Notes: a model not told the origin generated them from the sequence alone. DNA of 64,000 bases from Tritonibacter horizontis (GCF_001518015.1 NZ_LPUY01000054.1:1-64000); one strand, 5' to 3'; numbered from the stretch's first letter, positions 53,083 through 63,244 are shown. Numbers and translations are program-made.

Positions 53083-53175
53083 GGGCGCGGGGCGGGTTGG
53101 CGCAGGCGGTCCGGTCGGTTAGGTCTGGGGCAAACCCATGCCCCACAGGGGGCGCTTGTGACAGGAGACAGCCCC

Positions 53176-53625
53176 ATGACGCTGACCGTTTATCTTTCCG
53201 GCGAAATCCACACCGACTGGCGTGACCAGATCATCGACGGCGCCCGGGACCTCGACGTGCGGTTTGACAGCCCGGTGACCGACCACGGCGCCAGCGACGA
53301 CTGCGGTGTTGCGATCCTCGGGGCGGAGCCGGACAAGGTCTGGCACGATCACAAAGGCGCCAAACTGAACGCCATCCGCACCCGCAAGGGGATCGAAGAG
53401 GCGGATGTGGTCGTGGTCCGATTTGGCGACAAATACAAGCAATGGAACGCTGCTTTTGACGCAGGCTATGCGGCGGCGCTGGGCAAATCGCTGATCGTAC
53501 TGAGCGGCCCGGACCATCAGCATGCGCTGAAAGAAGTCCATGCAGCGGCGCTTGCCGTTGCCAGCGAACCGCGCCAGGTGGTCGAGATCTTGAGCTATGT
53601 GCTGACCGGCAAATTGCCCGCCTAG
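53176..53625 (+). CDS. YtoQ family protein
   Basis: A 149-residue protein opening TVYLSGEIHTDWRDQIIDGARDLDVRFDSPVTDHGASDDCG and containing IEEADVVVVRFGDKYKQWNAAFDAGYAAALGKSLIVL. This is the YtoQ family, related by fold to nucleoside 2-deoxyribosyltransferases. I chose ATG 53176, eight bases after AGGAGA. Function is not established. It stands alone. Confidence 0.82.
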   Translation: MTLTVYLSGEIHTDWRDQIIDGARDLDVRFDSPVTDHGASDDCGVAILGAEPDKVWHDHKGAKLNAIRTRKGIEEADVVVVRFGDKYKQWNAAFDAGYAAALGKSLIVLSGPDHQHALKEVHAAALAVASEPRQVVEILSYVLTGKLPA

Positions 53626-53820
53626 CGCGAACTGGGGGCTGCGGTTCGGGCCTGCGCCGGGCGGCGCGGGCCCGGCGTCCCCATAAAAGCAACGTCTATC
53701 CTGACGAAACTTTTGCGTTCGCGGCCAAGGGTTGAACGATTTTTTAACGGTAGCCTTGCTATCCATGCTGGCGAGGCTGAGTCAGCCATTTTCTCTGTTC
53801 ATCTTCTCTGCTGTGGTGCC

Positions 53821-54318
53821 ATGACCGACATTCCTTCCCAGGACCGCCGAAGATCCCGATTTGAGGTTACGCCTGAAATCGAAGATCGCGGATTGTTCAA
53901 ACGGGGGGTGACGCAGATCGCGGCGATCCTGGTGCCGGTGTTCAAGAAAACGCCGCGCGGCGACGTTGCGGTGCGCGCCTATGTCAATCAGGGCGAAGAA
54001 ATCACCGTCCTGTTCGCAGGGCGACGGCTGCAGGAATTTGGCCCCCTGCATGAGGAGCTGGTGCGGCTGCTGACCGAGGCGAATTACTCGGCTGCGCGGC
54101 AACGGAAAGATCCGCCGCCGATCAACAGCATTCAGGTGGCGGTCCAGATCGAAGGCGCCTGGCGGGTGCGTTTTGAACGCAGCAAAACCGGCGAAGACCT
54201 CCGGGTGTTGCAGTTCATGGCCGCACGCTGGGGGTTTCAGGACCGCAACGGCAAGACTGTCACCAGCGGCAAACGCGCGCTTTTTGGTCAACGCAGCCTG
54301 GATGCGGGCGCGACCTGA
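53821..54318 (+). CDS. Hypothetical protein, tandem paralogue 1
   Basis: A 165-residue soluble protein I do not recognise. Its core is EDRGLFKRGVTQIAAILVPVFKKTPRGDVAVRAYVNQGEEITVLFAGRR, then PPINSIQVAVQIEGAWRVRFERSKTGEDLRVLQFMAARWGFQ. It is clearly paralogous to the next gene at 54529, with shared GLFK.G, LVPVF, RGD..VRA, VLFAGRR, INSIQ.(S/A)VQ.EG.WR and ARW.F. No signal peptide or membrane segment. Aligning the two fixes the start at ATG 53821. Confidence 0.75.
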   Translation: MTDIPSQDRRRSRFEVTPEIEDRGLFKRGVTQIAAILVPVFKKTPRGDVAVRAYVNQGEEITVLFAGRRLQEFGPLHEELVRLLTEANYSAARQRKDPPPINSIQVAVQIEGAWRVRFERSKTGEDLRVLQFMAARWGFQDRNGKTVTSGKRALFGQRSLDAGAT

Positions 54319-54528
54319 CCCCGGGCGATCCGGCAGGAAGACAGGCGTCGGGCAACCGACGTCTCTCTGCTGTTTGAATTTGAAAAATCAACATATACAA
54401 TTTTTCATTTGTGACAGCCACGCTGTTATCTGCATTGCGATATGTGATATCTTTTCTTAAGAATTCAATCTGATAGTTGTCATCGAAGTGGGCCTATGCT
54501 CTTGATCTCACCATCGAAATTTGACGAC

Positions 54529-55101
54529 ATGCTGCCAGAAATTCCAAAAATCGAACGTCGTGCCAGCGACAACATCACCCCCGAACAGGAGGATGCCGGC
54601 CTGTTCAAAGGCGGGCTCATCTCGGTGCAACTTGCATTGGTTCCGGTCTTTGCCGTGACCTCGCGCGGGGATTGCAGCGTGCGGGCGTTCAATGCCGAAG
54701 GCAATGCGGTCATGGTGCTGTTTGCCGGCCGTCGCCGCGCGCATTTCCAGCCGGTCTATTCGCAACTGCGCTACATGTACCTGCAAGCGGAGCATTTTGA
54801 CGCCGCAAGGGGGCGAGAGATGCGCAACATCAATTCGATCCAGCTGTCGGTGCAGTGCGAGGGCACCTGGCGGGCGGTGATCGAGACGGAAGAGGATGGC
54901 ACGGAACAGCGGGTGATGAATTTCCTCTTGGCGCGCTGGGCGTTCAAAGGGCACGACGGGTCGACGCTGTCGTTTGGGACAGCGCCCCGGCTGCCCAAGA
55001 AACCCGCCGGTCCGAAACGCCCGGTCATTACACCAGAGCATGCCTATGCCGCCGTCGGGGCGGGGTGGTCCTCTGCCCTGAGGCAGAGGTCCGGGCTTTA
55101 G
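54529..55101 (+). CDS. Hypothetical protein, tandem paralogue 2
   Basis: A 190-residue paralogue of the previous gene: MLPEIPKIERRASDNITPEQEDAGLFKGG, then LALVPVFAVTSRGDCSVRAFNAEGNAVMVLFAGRRR, MRNINSIQLSVQCEGTWRAVIE and a longer, proline/lysine-rich C-terminal extension of about 40 residues. I start it at ATG 54529 because GLF then falls at residue 26 in both paralogues; ATG 54496 is an alternative. The 210-base gap before it is notably AT-rich. Function unknown. Confidence 0.72.
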   Translation: MLPEIPKIERRASDNITPEQEDAGLFKGGLISVQLALVPVFAVTSRGDCSVRAFNAEGNAVMVLFAGRRRAHFQPVYSQLRYMYLQAEHFDAARGREMRNINSIQLSVQCEGTWRAVIETEEDGTEQRVMNFLLARWAFKGHDGSTLSFGTAPRLPKKPAGPKRPVITPEHAYAAVGAGWSSALRQRSGL

Positions 55102-55122
55102 AAGATAAGAGCGCGCGGCGGC

Positions 55123-55929
55123 TTATCCGTCTTTCTGGATTTCCACGCTGTGGGGGTAGGGGATGGAGATCCCTTCGGCATCAAAGGCTTCTTTGACGCC
55201 TTGGATCATCGCCCATTTCAACTCCCAGTAGTCGCTGGCCTTGCACCAGAGCCGGGTGGTGATATCGACCGAACTGTCGCCGAGATTGGTGACCCGCACC
55301 CAGGGTTCCGGGTTGGGCAGCACGCGGCTGTCGGCCTCGGCCAGGCGCAGGATCACGGCCTTGGCCTTTTCCATGTCGTCACCGTAGTCGATGCCATAGG
55401 TCAGATCCAGGCGACGGGTGTCATGGGCCGAGAAGTTGGTGATGATCGCACCCCAGGCGGCGCCATTGGGGACGATGATCTGGACGTTGTCCGCGGTGAC
55501 CAGTTCGGTGAAGAACAGGTTCAGGTCCTTGACGGTGCCCGAGGTGCCGCCAATGTCGACGAACTGGCCCAGCTTGTAGGGGCGAAACAGCAACAGCATG
55601 AACCCTGCGGCCAGATTGCTGAGCGTGCCCTGCAGCGCCAGACCAATGGCCAGCGTTGCCGCGCCAAGCATGGCGACAAGGCTGGTGGCCTCGATGCCAA
55701 AGATCCCCAGAACCGCGACCAGCACGATAGCCAGCAACACCCAGCGCACCATGCTGGCGGCAAAGCTGCCGAGGGTTTCGTCGATCTGCGGTGTCTTGTT
55801 GATGCGCGCGCGGATGGCGCTTGCAATCGCGCCTGCGGCGATCCAGCCGAGCACCAGAACCAGGAGCGCCTTGATCCCGCTCAGCACCAGTGGCCACATC
55901 GCGCCGGCCTGTAAATACATTGTTTCCAT
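55123..55929 (-). CDS. mscS: Small mechanosensitive channel (MscS family)
   Basis: A 268-residue MscS-like channel. It has three membrane segments, the last being the pore helix FGIEATSLVAMLGAATLAIGLALQGTLSNLAAGFMLLLFRPYKLGQFVDIGG. A beta domain follows (LNLFFTELVTADNVQIIVPNGAAWGAIITNFS) and then the alpha/beta C-terminal domain with RLDLTYGIDYGDDMEKAKAVI. It releases solutes when turgor rises. ATG 55929 is preceded by GGGGACAG; a GTG at 55941 is possible. Confidence 0.92.
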   Translation of the reverse strand: METMYLQAGAMWPLVLSGIKALLVLVLGWIAAGAIASAIRARINKTPQIDETLGSFAASMVRWVLLAIVLVAVLGIFGIEATSLVAMLGAATLAIGLALQGTLSNLAAGFMLLLFRPYKLGQFVDIGGTSGTVKDLNLFFTELVTADNVQIIVPNGAAWGAIITNFSAHDTRRLDLTYGIDYGDDMEKAKAVILRLAEADSRVLPNPEPWVRVTNLGDSSVDITTRLWCKASDYWELKWAMIQGVKEAFDAEGISIPYPHSVEIQKDG

Positions 55930-56189
55930 AACTGTCCCCACGTTTCTGTCAGGTGCCCTTGGCTGTCCGGGGGAAGTCCGGCTGGCAAAGGGCCTTGGCG
56001 ACGGACAGGTCCGATTGCCCGGTCCGCTTCATGTTCCTTTTTGCGCCAGACCTGTCAGAAGAATCGAGAGGAAATGCTGAAAAGAGAGAGAAATCTTCGC
56101 CCGTGGCGGTGATTTTGCAGCGGTTCCATCCTGCGGCCGCCGCCTGTTGTGCAAGGCGGGGGGGGCCGCAGGATGGCGGTGATCCGCGC

Positions 56190-57314
<1,125 letters not shown>

Positions 57315-57401
57315 GGGGCGTCTCCTCCGTTCCCTTTGATATAGAGCGTTGCATGCCCGGTTTCAAAAGAGCTGCTTTTTTGGGCAAATGAGAGCGGTGA
57401 C

Positions 57402-57420
57402 ATTCGAAGGATCTTCGAAT
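57402..57420. promoter_or_regulatory. Perfect operator-like palindrome between ald and its regulator
   Basis: ATTCGAAG-GAT-CTTCGAAT is an exact inverted repeat (8-bp arms, 3-base centre). It lies 35 bases before the regulator gene and 88 before ald. Its symmetry and setting mark it as the likely AsnC-type (AldR) binding site. Confidence 0.7.
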
Positions 57421-57454
57421 AAAGCTCATGCTCATGCAAGAAAAGGTGGCTTGA

Positions 57455-57916
57455 GTGTCTATAGATCAGTTGGATCGTCGAATCCTGGCGGTTCTGCAAA
57501 AGAAAGGCCGGATCTCGAACGCGGAGCTGAGCGAGACTGTGAACCTGTCCGCTTCGGCCTGTCACCGGCGGGTGCAGCGGTTGGAAAGCGAAGGCTACAT
57601 TCGCGACTATGTGGCGCTGCTGGATGCCCGGAAACTGGGGGTGCCGACCACGGTGTTCGTGGAGATTACCCTGCAGACCCAGGCGGACGAAGTGCTGGAT
57701 GCCTTTGAAAAGGCCGTCGCCCGTATCCCGGACGTGCTGGAATGCCACCTGATGGCAGGCACGGCGGATTACATCCTCAAGGTGGTGGCCGAAAACACCG
57801 ATGATTTCGCCCGCATCCACCGCCAGCATCTGACCCGTCTGCCGGGGGTGGCGCAGATGCAGTCCAGTTTTGCCCTGCGCACGGTGTTTAAAACCACGGC
57901 GCTGCCGGTGGGCTGA
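57455..57916 (+). CDS. Lrp/AsnC-family regulator of ald (AldR-like)
   Basis: A 153-residue regulator starting at GTG 57455. HTH sequence IDQLDRRILAVLQKKGRISNAELSETVNLSASACHRRVQRLESEGYIRDYVALLDARKLGV is followed by the RAM domain VLECHLMAGTADYILKVVAENTDDFARIHRQHLTRLPGV. It is divergent from ald and very likely its alanine-responsive regulator. The AAAAGGTGG stretch upstream is the ribosome site. Confidence 0.9.
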   Translation: MSIDQLDRRILAVLQKKGRISNAELSETVNLSASACHRRVQRLESEGYIRDYVALLDARKLGVPTTVFVEITLQTQADEVLDAFEKAVARIPDVLECHLMAGTADYILKVVAENTDDFARIHRQHLTRLPGVAQMQSSFALRTVFKTTALPVG

Positions 57917-58140
57917 GGATCAAGGCGCGGGCAACACTCAGCTTTTGAGCGTGTGAGCAGAAAATCAATCGCCTCTACCTTGCTCAAGGACGAGAATCGG
58001 CGGCAGAATGCAGACGAAAGCTGGCAGATGCGTCGAAAAACGCAGGGTTTTTCGGCCGCTCGTCGCCAACTGACACCAAAGGATCACATGGCGTCGCTAT
58101 GTGAGGACCAAACCCTGTTGAACCCAAAGGAGACTCGAGT

Positions 58141-59058
58141 GTGAGCAGCGACCAGGAAAATACATCCTTCGATTGGCTGGAAGCCGAGCTGCAGGACACG
58201 CTGGACGAAGACATCGAGATCGAATTCGCCGAACCCATGCTGTCGATGGAACTGCGCAAGATCTACCGGGCCCAGCATCCTGAAATGCTGGACCGCGAGG
58301 TCTACTTCCGCAACCTGCTGCGCCTTCAGGCCGAACTGATCAAGGTGCAGGATTGGGTGCAGCACACCGGCGCCAAGGTCTGCATCCTGTTCGAGGGCCG
58401 CGACAGCGCCGGCAAGGGCGGCGTGATCAAACGGATCACCCAGCGCCTGAACCCGCGCGTGGCCCGTGTGGTGGCCTTGCCGGCGCCATCGCGCCGCGAA
58501 CAAAGCCAATGGTACTTCCAGCGCTACGTGCCGCATCTGCCGGCCGCGGGCGAAATCGTGCTGTTCGACCGCTCCTGGTACAACCGCGCCGGGGTCGAAC
58601 GGGTGATGGGCTTTGCCACCGACGACCAGGTCGAACAGTTCTTCCAGGACGTTCCCGAATTCGAACGCATGCTGGCGCGCTCCGGCATCATCCTGTTGAA
58701 ATACTGGTTCTCGATCACCGACGAAGAACAGCAATTGCGCTTCCTCATGCGCATCCATGATCCGATGAAACAGTGGAAACTGTCGCCAATGGATCTGGAA
58801 AGCCGCATCCGCTGGGAGCAATACACCAAGGCCAAGGAGGACATGTTCTTCCGCACCAATATCCCCGAGGCGCCCTGGTATATCGTCGAAGGCAACGACA
58901 AGAAACGCGAACGGCTGAACTGTATCGAACACCTGCTGACCCGCATCCCCTATCACGATGTGCCCAGCGAAAAGGTCGCTCTGCCGGATCGGGAGTATAA
59001 TCCCGACTACGAACGCCGCGTCCTGCCGGACGAGCTCTACGTGCCTAAAATCTACTGA
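58141..59058 (+). CDS. ppk2: Polyphosphate kinase 2
   Basis: A 305-residue PPK2. The P-loop is VCILFEGRDSAGKGGVIKRITQRLNPRVARVVALPAPS, with the DRSWYNRAGVERVMGF Walker B region and the lid module RREQSQWYFQRYVPHLP. LLKYWFSITDEEQQLRFLMRIHDPMKQWKLSPMDLESR is also typical. It phosphorylates nucleotides with polyphosphate. The N terminus is acidic. The start GTG 58141 follows AAAGGAGAC. A GC-rich hairpin and the intergenic element at 59089 follow the stop. Confidence 0.95.
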   Translation: MSSDQENTSFDWLEAELQDTLDEDIEIEFAEPMLSMELRKIYRAQHPEMLDREVYFRNLLRLQAELIKVQDWVQHTGAKVCILFEGRDSAGKGGVIKRITQRLNPRVARVVALPAPSRREQSQWYFQRYVPHLPAAGEIVLFDRSWYNRAGVERVMGFATDDQVEQFFQDVPEFERMLARSGIILLKYWFSITDEEQQLRFLMRIHDPMKQWKLSPMDLESRIRWEQYTKAKEDMFFRTNIPEAPWYIVEGNDKKRERLNCIEHLLTRIPYHDVPSEKVALPDREYNPDYERRVLPDELYVPKIY

Positions 59059-59088
59059 TCTTACCCGCGTCCGGGCGGGCGCGGGCCC

Positions 59089-59111
59089 CTTCATCTTTTT
59101 GCAAATACCTC
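59089..59111 (+). repeat. Intergenic element, copy A (after ppk2)
   Basis: CTTCATCTTTTT, GC, then AAATACCTC matches 21 of 23 bases of copy B (39938-39960). A CCCGCG/CGCGGG hairpin precedes it and the perfect hairpin GCGAGGGG-CAGAG-CCCCTCGC (59119-59139) follows. The hairpin plus T-run could also terminate ppk2 transcription. Confidence 0.7.
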
Positions 59112-59198
59112 GGGGAGCGCGAGGGGCAGAGCCCCTCGCTGGCATCGCCGGCCGCCATCGTCGGCGGCCAGGCTATATCGCCAGCGGCCAGGCAAAAT

Positions 59199-59231
59199 GA
59201 AACCCCCGTGGCAGGACCGCGGGGGTTTTAT
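59199..59231. terminator. Bidirectional terminator between ppk2 and rpsU
   Basis: AAACCCCCG and CGCGGGGGTTTT form a stem around TGGCAGGAC, with T-rich ends on both strands. It serves the convergent rpsU gene on the minus strand and backs up ppk2 termination on the plus strand. Confidence 0.8.
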
Positions 59232-59289
59232 TCTTGAAACAGTATCCAGAAGAGAACTGGAAACGGCGAGGGGTCTTCGGCAAGATGCC

Positions 59290-59496
59290 TTAGAGGAGAC
59301 CTTCGCGCTGTGCTTTCTTACGTGCCAGTTTACGGGCCCGACGGATAGCTTCAGCTTTCTCGCGCGCTTTTTTCTCGGACGGTTTCTCGAAATGTTGCTT
59401 GAGCTTCATTTCACGAAAAACGCCTTCGCGCTGCAGCTTCTTCTTCAGGGCACGGAGCGCCTGATCGACATTGTTGTCGCGAACACTAACCTGCAT
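59290..59496 (-). CDS. rpsU: 30S ribosomal protein S21
   Basis: A 68-residue S21: [69 protein letters not shown] basic, helical small-subunit protein of normal alphaproteobacterial length. AGGTGG lies upstream of the start. It is divergent from the COQ9-family gene. Confidence 0.97.
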   Translation of the reverse strand: MQVSVRDNNVDQALRALKKKLQREGVFREMKLKQHFEKPSEKKAREKAEAIRRARKLARKKAQREGLL

Positions 59497-59613
59497 GTGG
59501 TTTTCACCACCTTTCTAAGTTGAGTTGCAAGGATTTGCAGGAGCTGGCCGTATAGCAAGGCGGGCCTAGATTGTCTAGTAGTGGAGAAACAGCGCCAGAG
59601 GAGACCGCCCAGA

Positions 59614-60330
59614 ATGACGCAAACACAGGAAAAACAGCCAGATCCGGTCCAGGAGCTGCAGAACAAGGTGCTGGATGCCGCATTGGCCCATGTGGTGTTC
59701 GATGGCTGGAGCGCATCTGCCTATCAGGCGGCTCTGGCCGATTCGGGGGTCGATCCGGCGTTGGCGGCTGCGGCGTTTCCGCGCGGGGCGGTCGATCTGG
59801 CGATCGCCTTTCACCGGCGCGGCGACGCGCTGATGCGGGAGCGACTGGCGCAGACAGACCTCGGCGATATGCGGTTTCGCGACAAGGTTGCGACGGCTGT
59901 ACGGGTGCGGCTGGAGGTGGTGGAGGACAAGGAAGCCGTGCGTCGTGGGGCGACCCTGTTTGCGCTGCCACATCATGCTGCCGACGGATCCGCCCTGATC
60001 TGGGGCACCGCCGATGCGATCTGGAACGCGCTGGGCGACACCTCGCAGGATGTCAACTGGTATACCAAGCGCGCGACCCTCTCGGCGGTCTATTCCGCGA
60101 CTGTTCTCTATTGGCTGGGCGATGACAGTCCGGATCATCAGGCGACCGGGGCCTTCATCGACCGGCGCATCGACAATGTGATGCAGTTTGAGACGCTGAA
60201 GGCCAATGTCAACAAGAACCCGCTGTTGAAACCGTTGCTGGCCGGGCCGCACTGGCTGTTGAGCCAGATCAAGGCGCCGTCCCGTCGCGACGATCTGCCC
60301 GGTCGCTGGCAGCCCCGCGCCGACGGTTGA
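59614..60330 (+). CDS. COQ9-family protein, ubiquinone biosynthesis
   Basis: A 238-residue protein with the COQ9 signature. An N-terminal TetR-like helical region (KVLDAALAHVVFDGWSASAYQAALADSGVDPALAAAAFPRGAVDLAIAFHRRGD) is followed by NALGDTSQDVNWYTKRATLSAVYSATVLYWLGDDSPDHQATGAFIDRRIDNVMQFE, the lipid-binding core of COQ9. COQ9 presents ubiquinone intermediates to hydroxylases. I start at ATG 59614 after CAGAGGAG. Position next to rpsU is usual for the group. Confidence 0.9.
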   Translation: MTQTQEKQPDPVQELQNKVLDAALAHVVFDGWSASAYQAALADSGVDPALAAAAFPRGAVDLAIAFHRRGDALMRERLAQTDLGDMRFRDKVATAVRVRLEVVEDKEAVRRGATLFALPHHAADGSALIWGTADAIWNALGDTSQDVNWYTKRATLSAVYSATVLYWLGDDSPDHQATGAFIDRRIDNVMQFETLKANVNKNPLLKPLLAGPHWLLSQIKAPSRRDDLPGRWQPRADG

Positions 60331-60438
60331 CCCCGCTGCGGCCGTTGCATGCGCGGGGCCGGGCCTGTGTTGCATGGCTTGGCCAAGGGGCGCAGGGGTG
60401 CTACCTCTGGGACACCATGCAAACCACAGGAGCCCCCG

Positions 60439-61455
60439 ATGCGCCAGCCGAAGACCAAGGCCCTGCCCGAGACCATGCGGGCCATTGAGATTTCAGAATT
60501 CGGCGCGCCGGAGGTGCTGACGCCGGTGACCCGCCCGGTGCCGCAGCCCGCCTATGATCAGGTGGTGATCCGGGTCGCCTATGCCGGGGTCAACCGCCCG
60601 GATGCGTTGCAGCGGGCCGGCGCCTATGCGCCGCCCAAGGGCGCGAGCGACCTGCCGGGACTGGAAGCGGCGGGCGAGATTGTTGCGGTGGGCTCCGGGG
60701 TCACCAGCTGGCAGCCGGGCGATCTGGTTTGCGCGCTGTTGCCCGGTGGCGGTTATGCAGAATATGTCGCCACGCCTGCAGCGCATTGCCTGCCGATCCC
60801 GGAGGGCCTCAGCCTGAAAGAGGCGGCCTGCCTGCCGGAAACCTGCTTTACCGTCTGGTCCAACGTTGTCACCCGTGGCGGGTTGCGCGCGGGCGAGCGG
60901 TTCCTTGTGCATGGGGGCTCTTCCGGGATTGGCACCACGGCGATCCAGATTGCCGCGGCGCTGGGCGCGCGGGTCTACGTCACCGCTGGCAGTGATGACA
61001 AATGCGCCGCCTGCGTGGGCCTGGGGGCAGATGTGGCGATCAATTACCGCGACGAGGATTTCGTGGCGCTGATGCAGGCCGACGGCGGTGCGCATCTCAT
61101 TCTGGATATGGTTGGAGGCGACTATATCCCGCGCAATATCAAGGCCCTGGCCGATGACGGGCGGCTGGTTCATATCGCGTTCCTGCAGGGGCCCAAGGCG
61201 GAGCTGAACTTTGCCCAGATCATGGCGCGGCGCCTGACGGTCACGGGCTCGACCCTGCGCCCGCAGAGCGATCTGGCCAAGGCGCGGATCGCGCGGGATC
61301 TGGCCGAAGCGGTCTGGCCGATGGTGGAAGCAGGCAAACTGCGCCCGGTGATGGATTCGACCTATCCGCTGGCGGAGGCGGCAGCGGCCCATGCGCGGAT
61401 GGAGAGCTCCACCCATATCGGCAAGATCGTGCTGGAGGTCGCAGGCGCGGATTAG
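60439..61455 (+). CDS. NAD(P)H:quinone oxidoreductase, PIG3 type (zinc-independent MDR family)
   Basis: A 338-residue medium-chain reductase without zinc ligands: MRAIEISEFGAPEVLTPVTRPVPQPAYDQVVIRVAYAGVNRPDALQRAGAYAPPKGASDLPGLEAAGEI, then LPGGGYAEYV and the NADPH fold RFLVHGGSSGIGTTAIQIAAALGARVYVTAGSDDK. This is the PIG3-like quinone reductase group. ATG 60439 has CAGGAG upstream. It follows the COQ9-family gene by 108 bases, a thematic link with quinones. Confidence 0.9.
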   Translation: MRQPKTKALPETMRAIEISEFGAPEVLTPVTRPVPQPAYDQVVIRVAYAGVNRPDALQRAGAYAPPKGASDLPGLEAAGEIVAVGSGVTSWQPGDLVCALLPGGGYAEYVATPAAHCLPIPEGLSLKEAACLPETCFTVWSNVVTRGGLRAGERFLVHGGSSGIGTTAIQIAAALGARVYVTAGSDDKCAACVGLGADVAINYRDEDFVALMQADGGAHLILDMVGGDYIPRNIKALADDGRLVHIAFLQGPKAELNFAQIMARRLTVTGSTLRPQSDLAKARIARDLAEAVWPMVEAGKLRPVMDSTYPLAEAAAAHARMESSTHIGKIVLEVAGAD

Positions 61456-61473
61456 GTCGCACCTGCGGAAGCG

Positions 61474-62331
61474 TCAGGCCACCGCGCGGCGGTAGAAATG
61501 CCAGGTGGCATGGCCCAGCACCGGCACCACAAAGATCAGCCCGGCAAAGAGCGGCACCGACCCGACAACAAGGGCGGTGCCGACCAGCGCGCCCCAGGCG
61601 AGACAGACCAGGCGGTTCTTGCGCATCACCTCCAGTGAGGTGGCGACTGCAACCGGCAGGCCGACGTGACGATCCAGCAGCAGCGGAAACGACACGATAC
61701 TGACCGCCAGAGCCGCATAGGCAAAGGCCGCGCCAACAGCGGTGCCGACGATCATCATGGTCCAGCCCGCGCCGGTGGTGAAGATCTGCGCCAGAAAGCC
61801 GCCGACTGACCCCGGCGCATCGGGGCCGAGGGTGGCGTTGAAAATGGCCTCTGCCACCATGATCCAGATCACGAAGAGGGCGGCCAGATAGAGCGCCAGG
61901 GACAGGATCGCGGCTAAGGCCGGGGAGCGCAGCACCGCAAAGGCGGCCATCCAGCCGATTGCCTCGCCCGCCTCGCGGCGGCGCGACATCTCGTACAGGC
62001 CGATGGCGGCGGCGGGGCCGACGAGGGCAAAGCCCATCACCATCGGCACCAGCAGCGGCAACACCGCAAGGTGAAAGCCGCTGATGATCATCGCGATCCC
62101 GATCAGCGGGTAGATAAAGACCAGAAACATGGCATCCGAGCGCGCGGCCTTGAAATCCGACCACCCCGCCTGCAGGGCAAGAGGGATGTCAGAGAGCGCA
62201 AGCTGGCGCACCTGCGGCTGGGCCCGGCTGTCTGTGCTGCGGATGTCGTCGAGGGCATGAACGCTGCGGCTGCCTGCTGATTGCAGGGACCGTAACGCCC
62301 AACTGGCGGGGTTTCCTATGGTCCGTGGCAT
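61474..62331 (-). CDS. DUF2189 family membrane protein
   Basis: A 285-residue membrane protein. A cytoplasmic N terminus with the DUF2189 segment VRQLALSDIPLALQAGWSDFKAARSDAMFLVFIYPLIGIAMII is followed by about six hydrophobic segments, among them LPLLVPMVMGFALVGPAAAIGLYEMSRRRE. Function is unknown. I chose MPRTIGNPASW (complement 62329-62331), since upstream codons are unrelated; the true start could be later still. Confidence 0.85.
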   Translation of the reverse strand: MPRTIGNPASWALRSLQSAGSRSVHALDDIRSTDSRAQPQVRQLALSDIPLALQAGWSDFKAARSDAMFLVFIYPLIGIAMIISGFHLAVLPLLVPMVMGFALVGPAAAIGLYEMSRRREAGEAIGWMAAFAVLRSPALAAILSLALYLAALFVIWIMVAEAIFNATLGPDAPGSVGGFLAQIFTTGAGWTMMIVGTAVGAAFAYAALAVSIVSFPLLLDRHVGLPVAVATSLEVMRKNRLVCLAWGALVGTALVVGSVPLFAGLIFVVPVLGHATWHFYRRAVA

Positions 62332-62599
62332 GGGTCTGCGACCTCCTGTTTCGCGTGGCTGGACGCGCGGCGCGAGGGGACAGGTCTGCAGTCTGGGCCG
62401 GGACCAGGCCAAGGGGGCGCTGACATGGCGCGCAGGGTCTCGGTGTGGTCCCGGTGGCAGTTTCCTGAACTGGGCCGTCGCGCCGCATGTCTGCCCCTAT
62501 CCTAGCACAGTGCAGCGAGTCGCGCGGTCACAGTCGCGGGAGCTGTCTGGCTGCGGTCCGGGGGAGGCCGTGGGGGCGCGCTTGGCTGCGCCCCGGGGG

Positions 62600-63244
62600 C
62601 TAGCGCACCGGTTCGAACAGGGCGTCCGTCTGGGTGCAGTCGCGGATCACGTCGCGGCCACAGGGCACCGGTGTCAGGTCGCGGGACAGGCAGATCCGGG
62701 CCTCTTGAATGTAGCCGTTGCGACAGGTGATGGTCAGGCCGTCCGCGCTCAGTTGGGGATTTTCCTTCAGGAATGCCTCTTCCACAACGGCGGCGGGCAG
62801 CTGCACCGCCTTGTCCAGCCGGCGAAAGATCTGCGGCCGGGTGACACTGTCATAGGCCCGGCGCGAGAGGGCGAAATAGTCCTGGGCCGAAAGGCCGGAA
62901 CAGGTGCCGTGTTTCTTCCACTGGTGCCAGGCGAGACCGGAGGTGCCCATGATGTCGGTCATCTCGCCGGTCTGGCGGCGGGTGGGGGGCGGCTGTGTGG
63001 TGCTGCAATAGCTGGGCCAGCCGCGGTGAAACTGCGGCCAGAGACCGTGCAGGGTCCAGCCGTAGTCATGCCGGTCTTCGCATTGCTCGGATCCCTTGGC
63101 ATCGCCCTCGATTGCGCACCAGTTCGGCGACCAGCTGAGCGCCATCACGTAATAGTCAAACTGGCCCGCCGCGTCGCCCTCGGCCCGTGCCAGAGGCGCA
63201 AAAACCAGCAAAACGGCCCATATTGTGAACAAAACCCTGCGCAT
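62600..63244 (-). CDS. Ribonuclease T2 family protein, secreted
   Basis: A 214-residue protein with a signal peptide (MRRVLFTIWAVLLVFAPLARA). The two active-site boxes of RNase T2 follow: YGWTLHGLWPQF (CAS I histidine) and WHQWKKHGTCSG (CAS II histidine, lysine, histidine). At least six cysteines are present, as expected for periplasmic disulfides. It cuts RNA to 3' nucleotides in the periplasm, possibly to scavenge nucleotides and phosphate. The divergent DUF1013 gene starts 167 bases away. Confidence 0.92.
   Translation of the reverse strand: MRRVLFTIWAVLLVFAPLARAEGDAAGQFDYYVMALSWSPNWCAIEGDAKGSEQCEDRHDYGWTLHGLWPQFHRGWPSYCSTTQPPPTRRQTGEMTDIMGTSGLAWHQWKKHGTCSGLSAQDYFALSRRAYDSVTRPQIFRRLDKAVQLPAAVVEEAFLKENPQLSADGLTITCRNGYIQEARICLSRDLTPVPCGRDVIRDCTQTDALFEPVR

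Noticed and set aside
57953-58144. Short plus-strand frame before ppk2
   Set aside because: It starts at GTG without a ribosome site, overlaps the ppk2 start and has no family resemblance.
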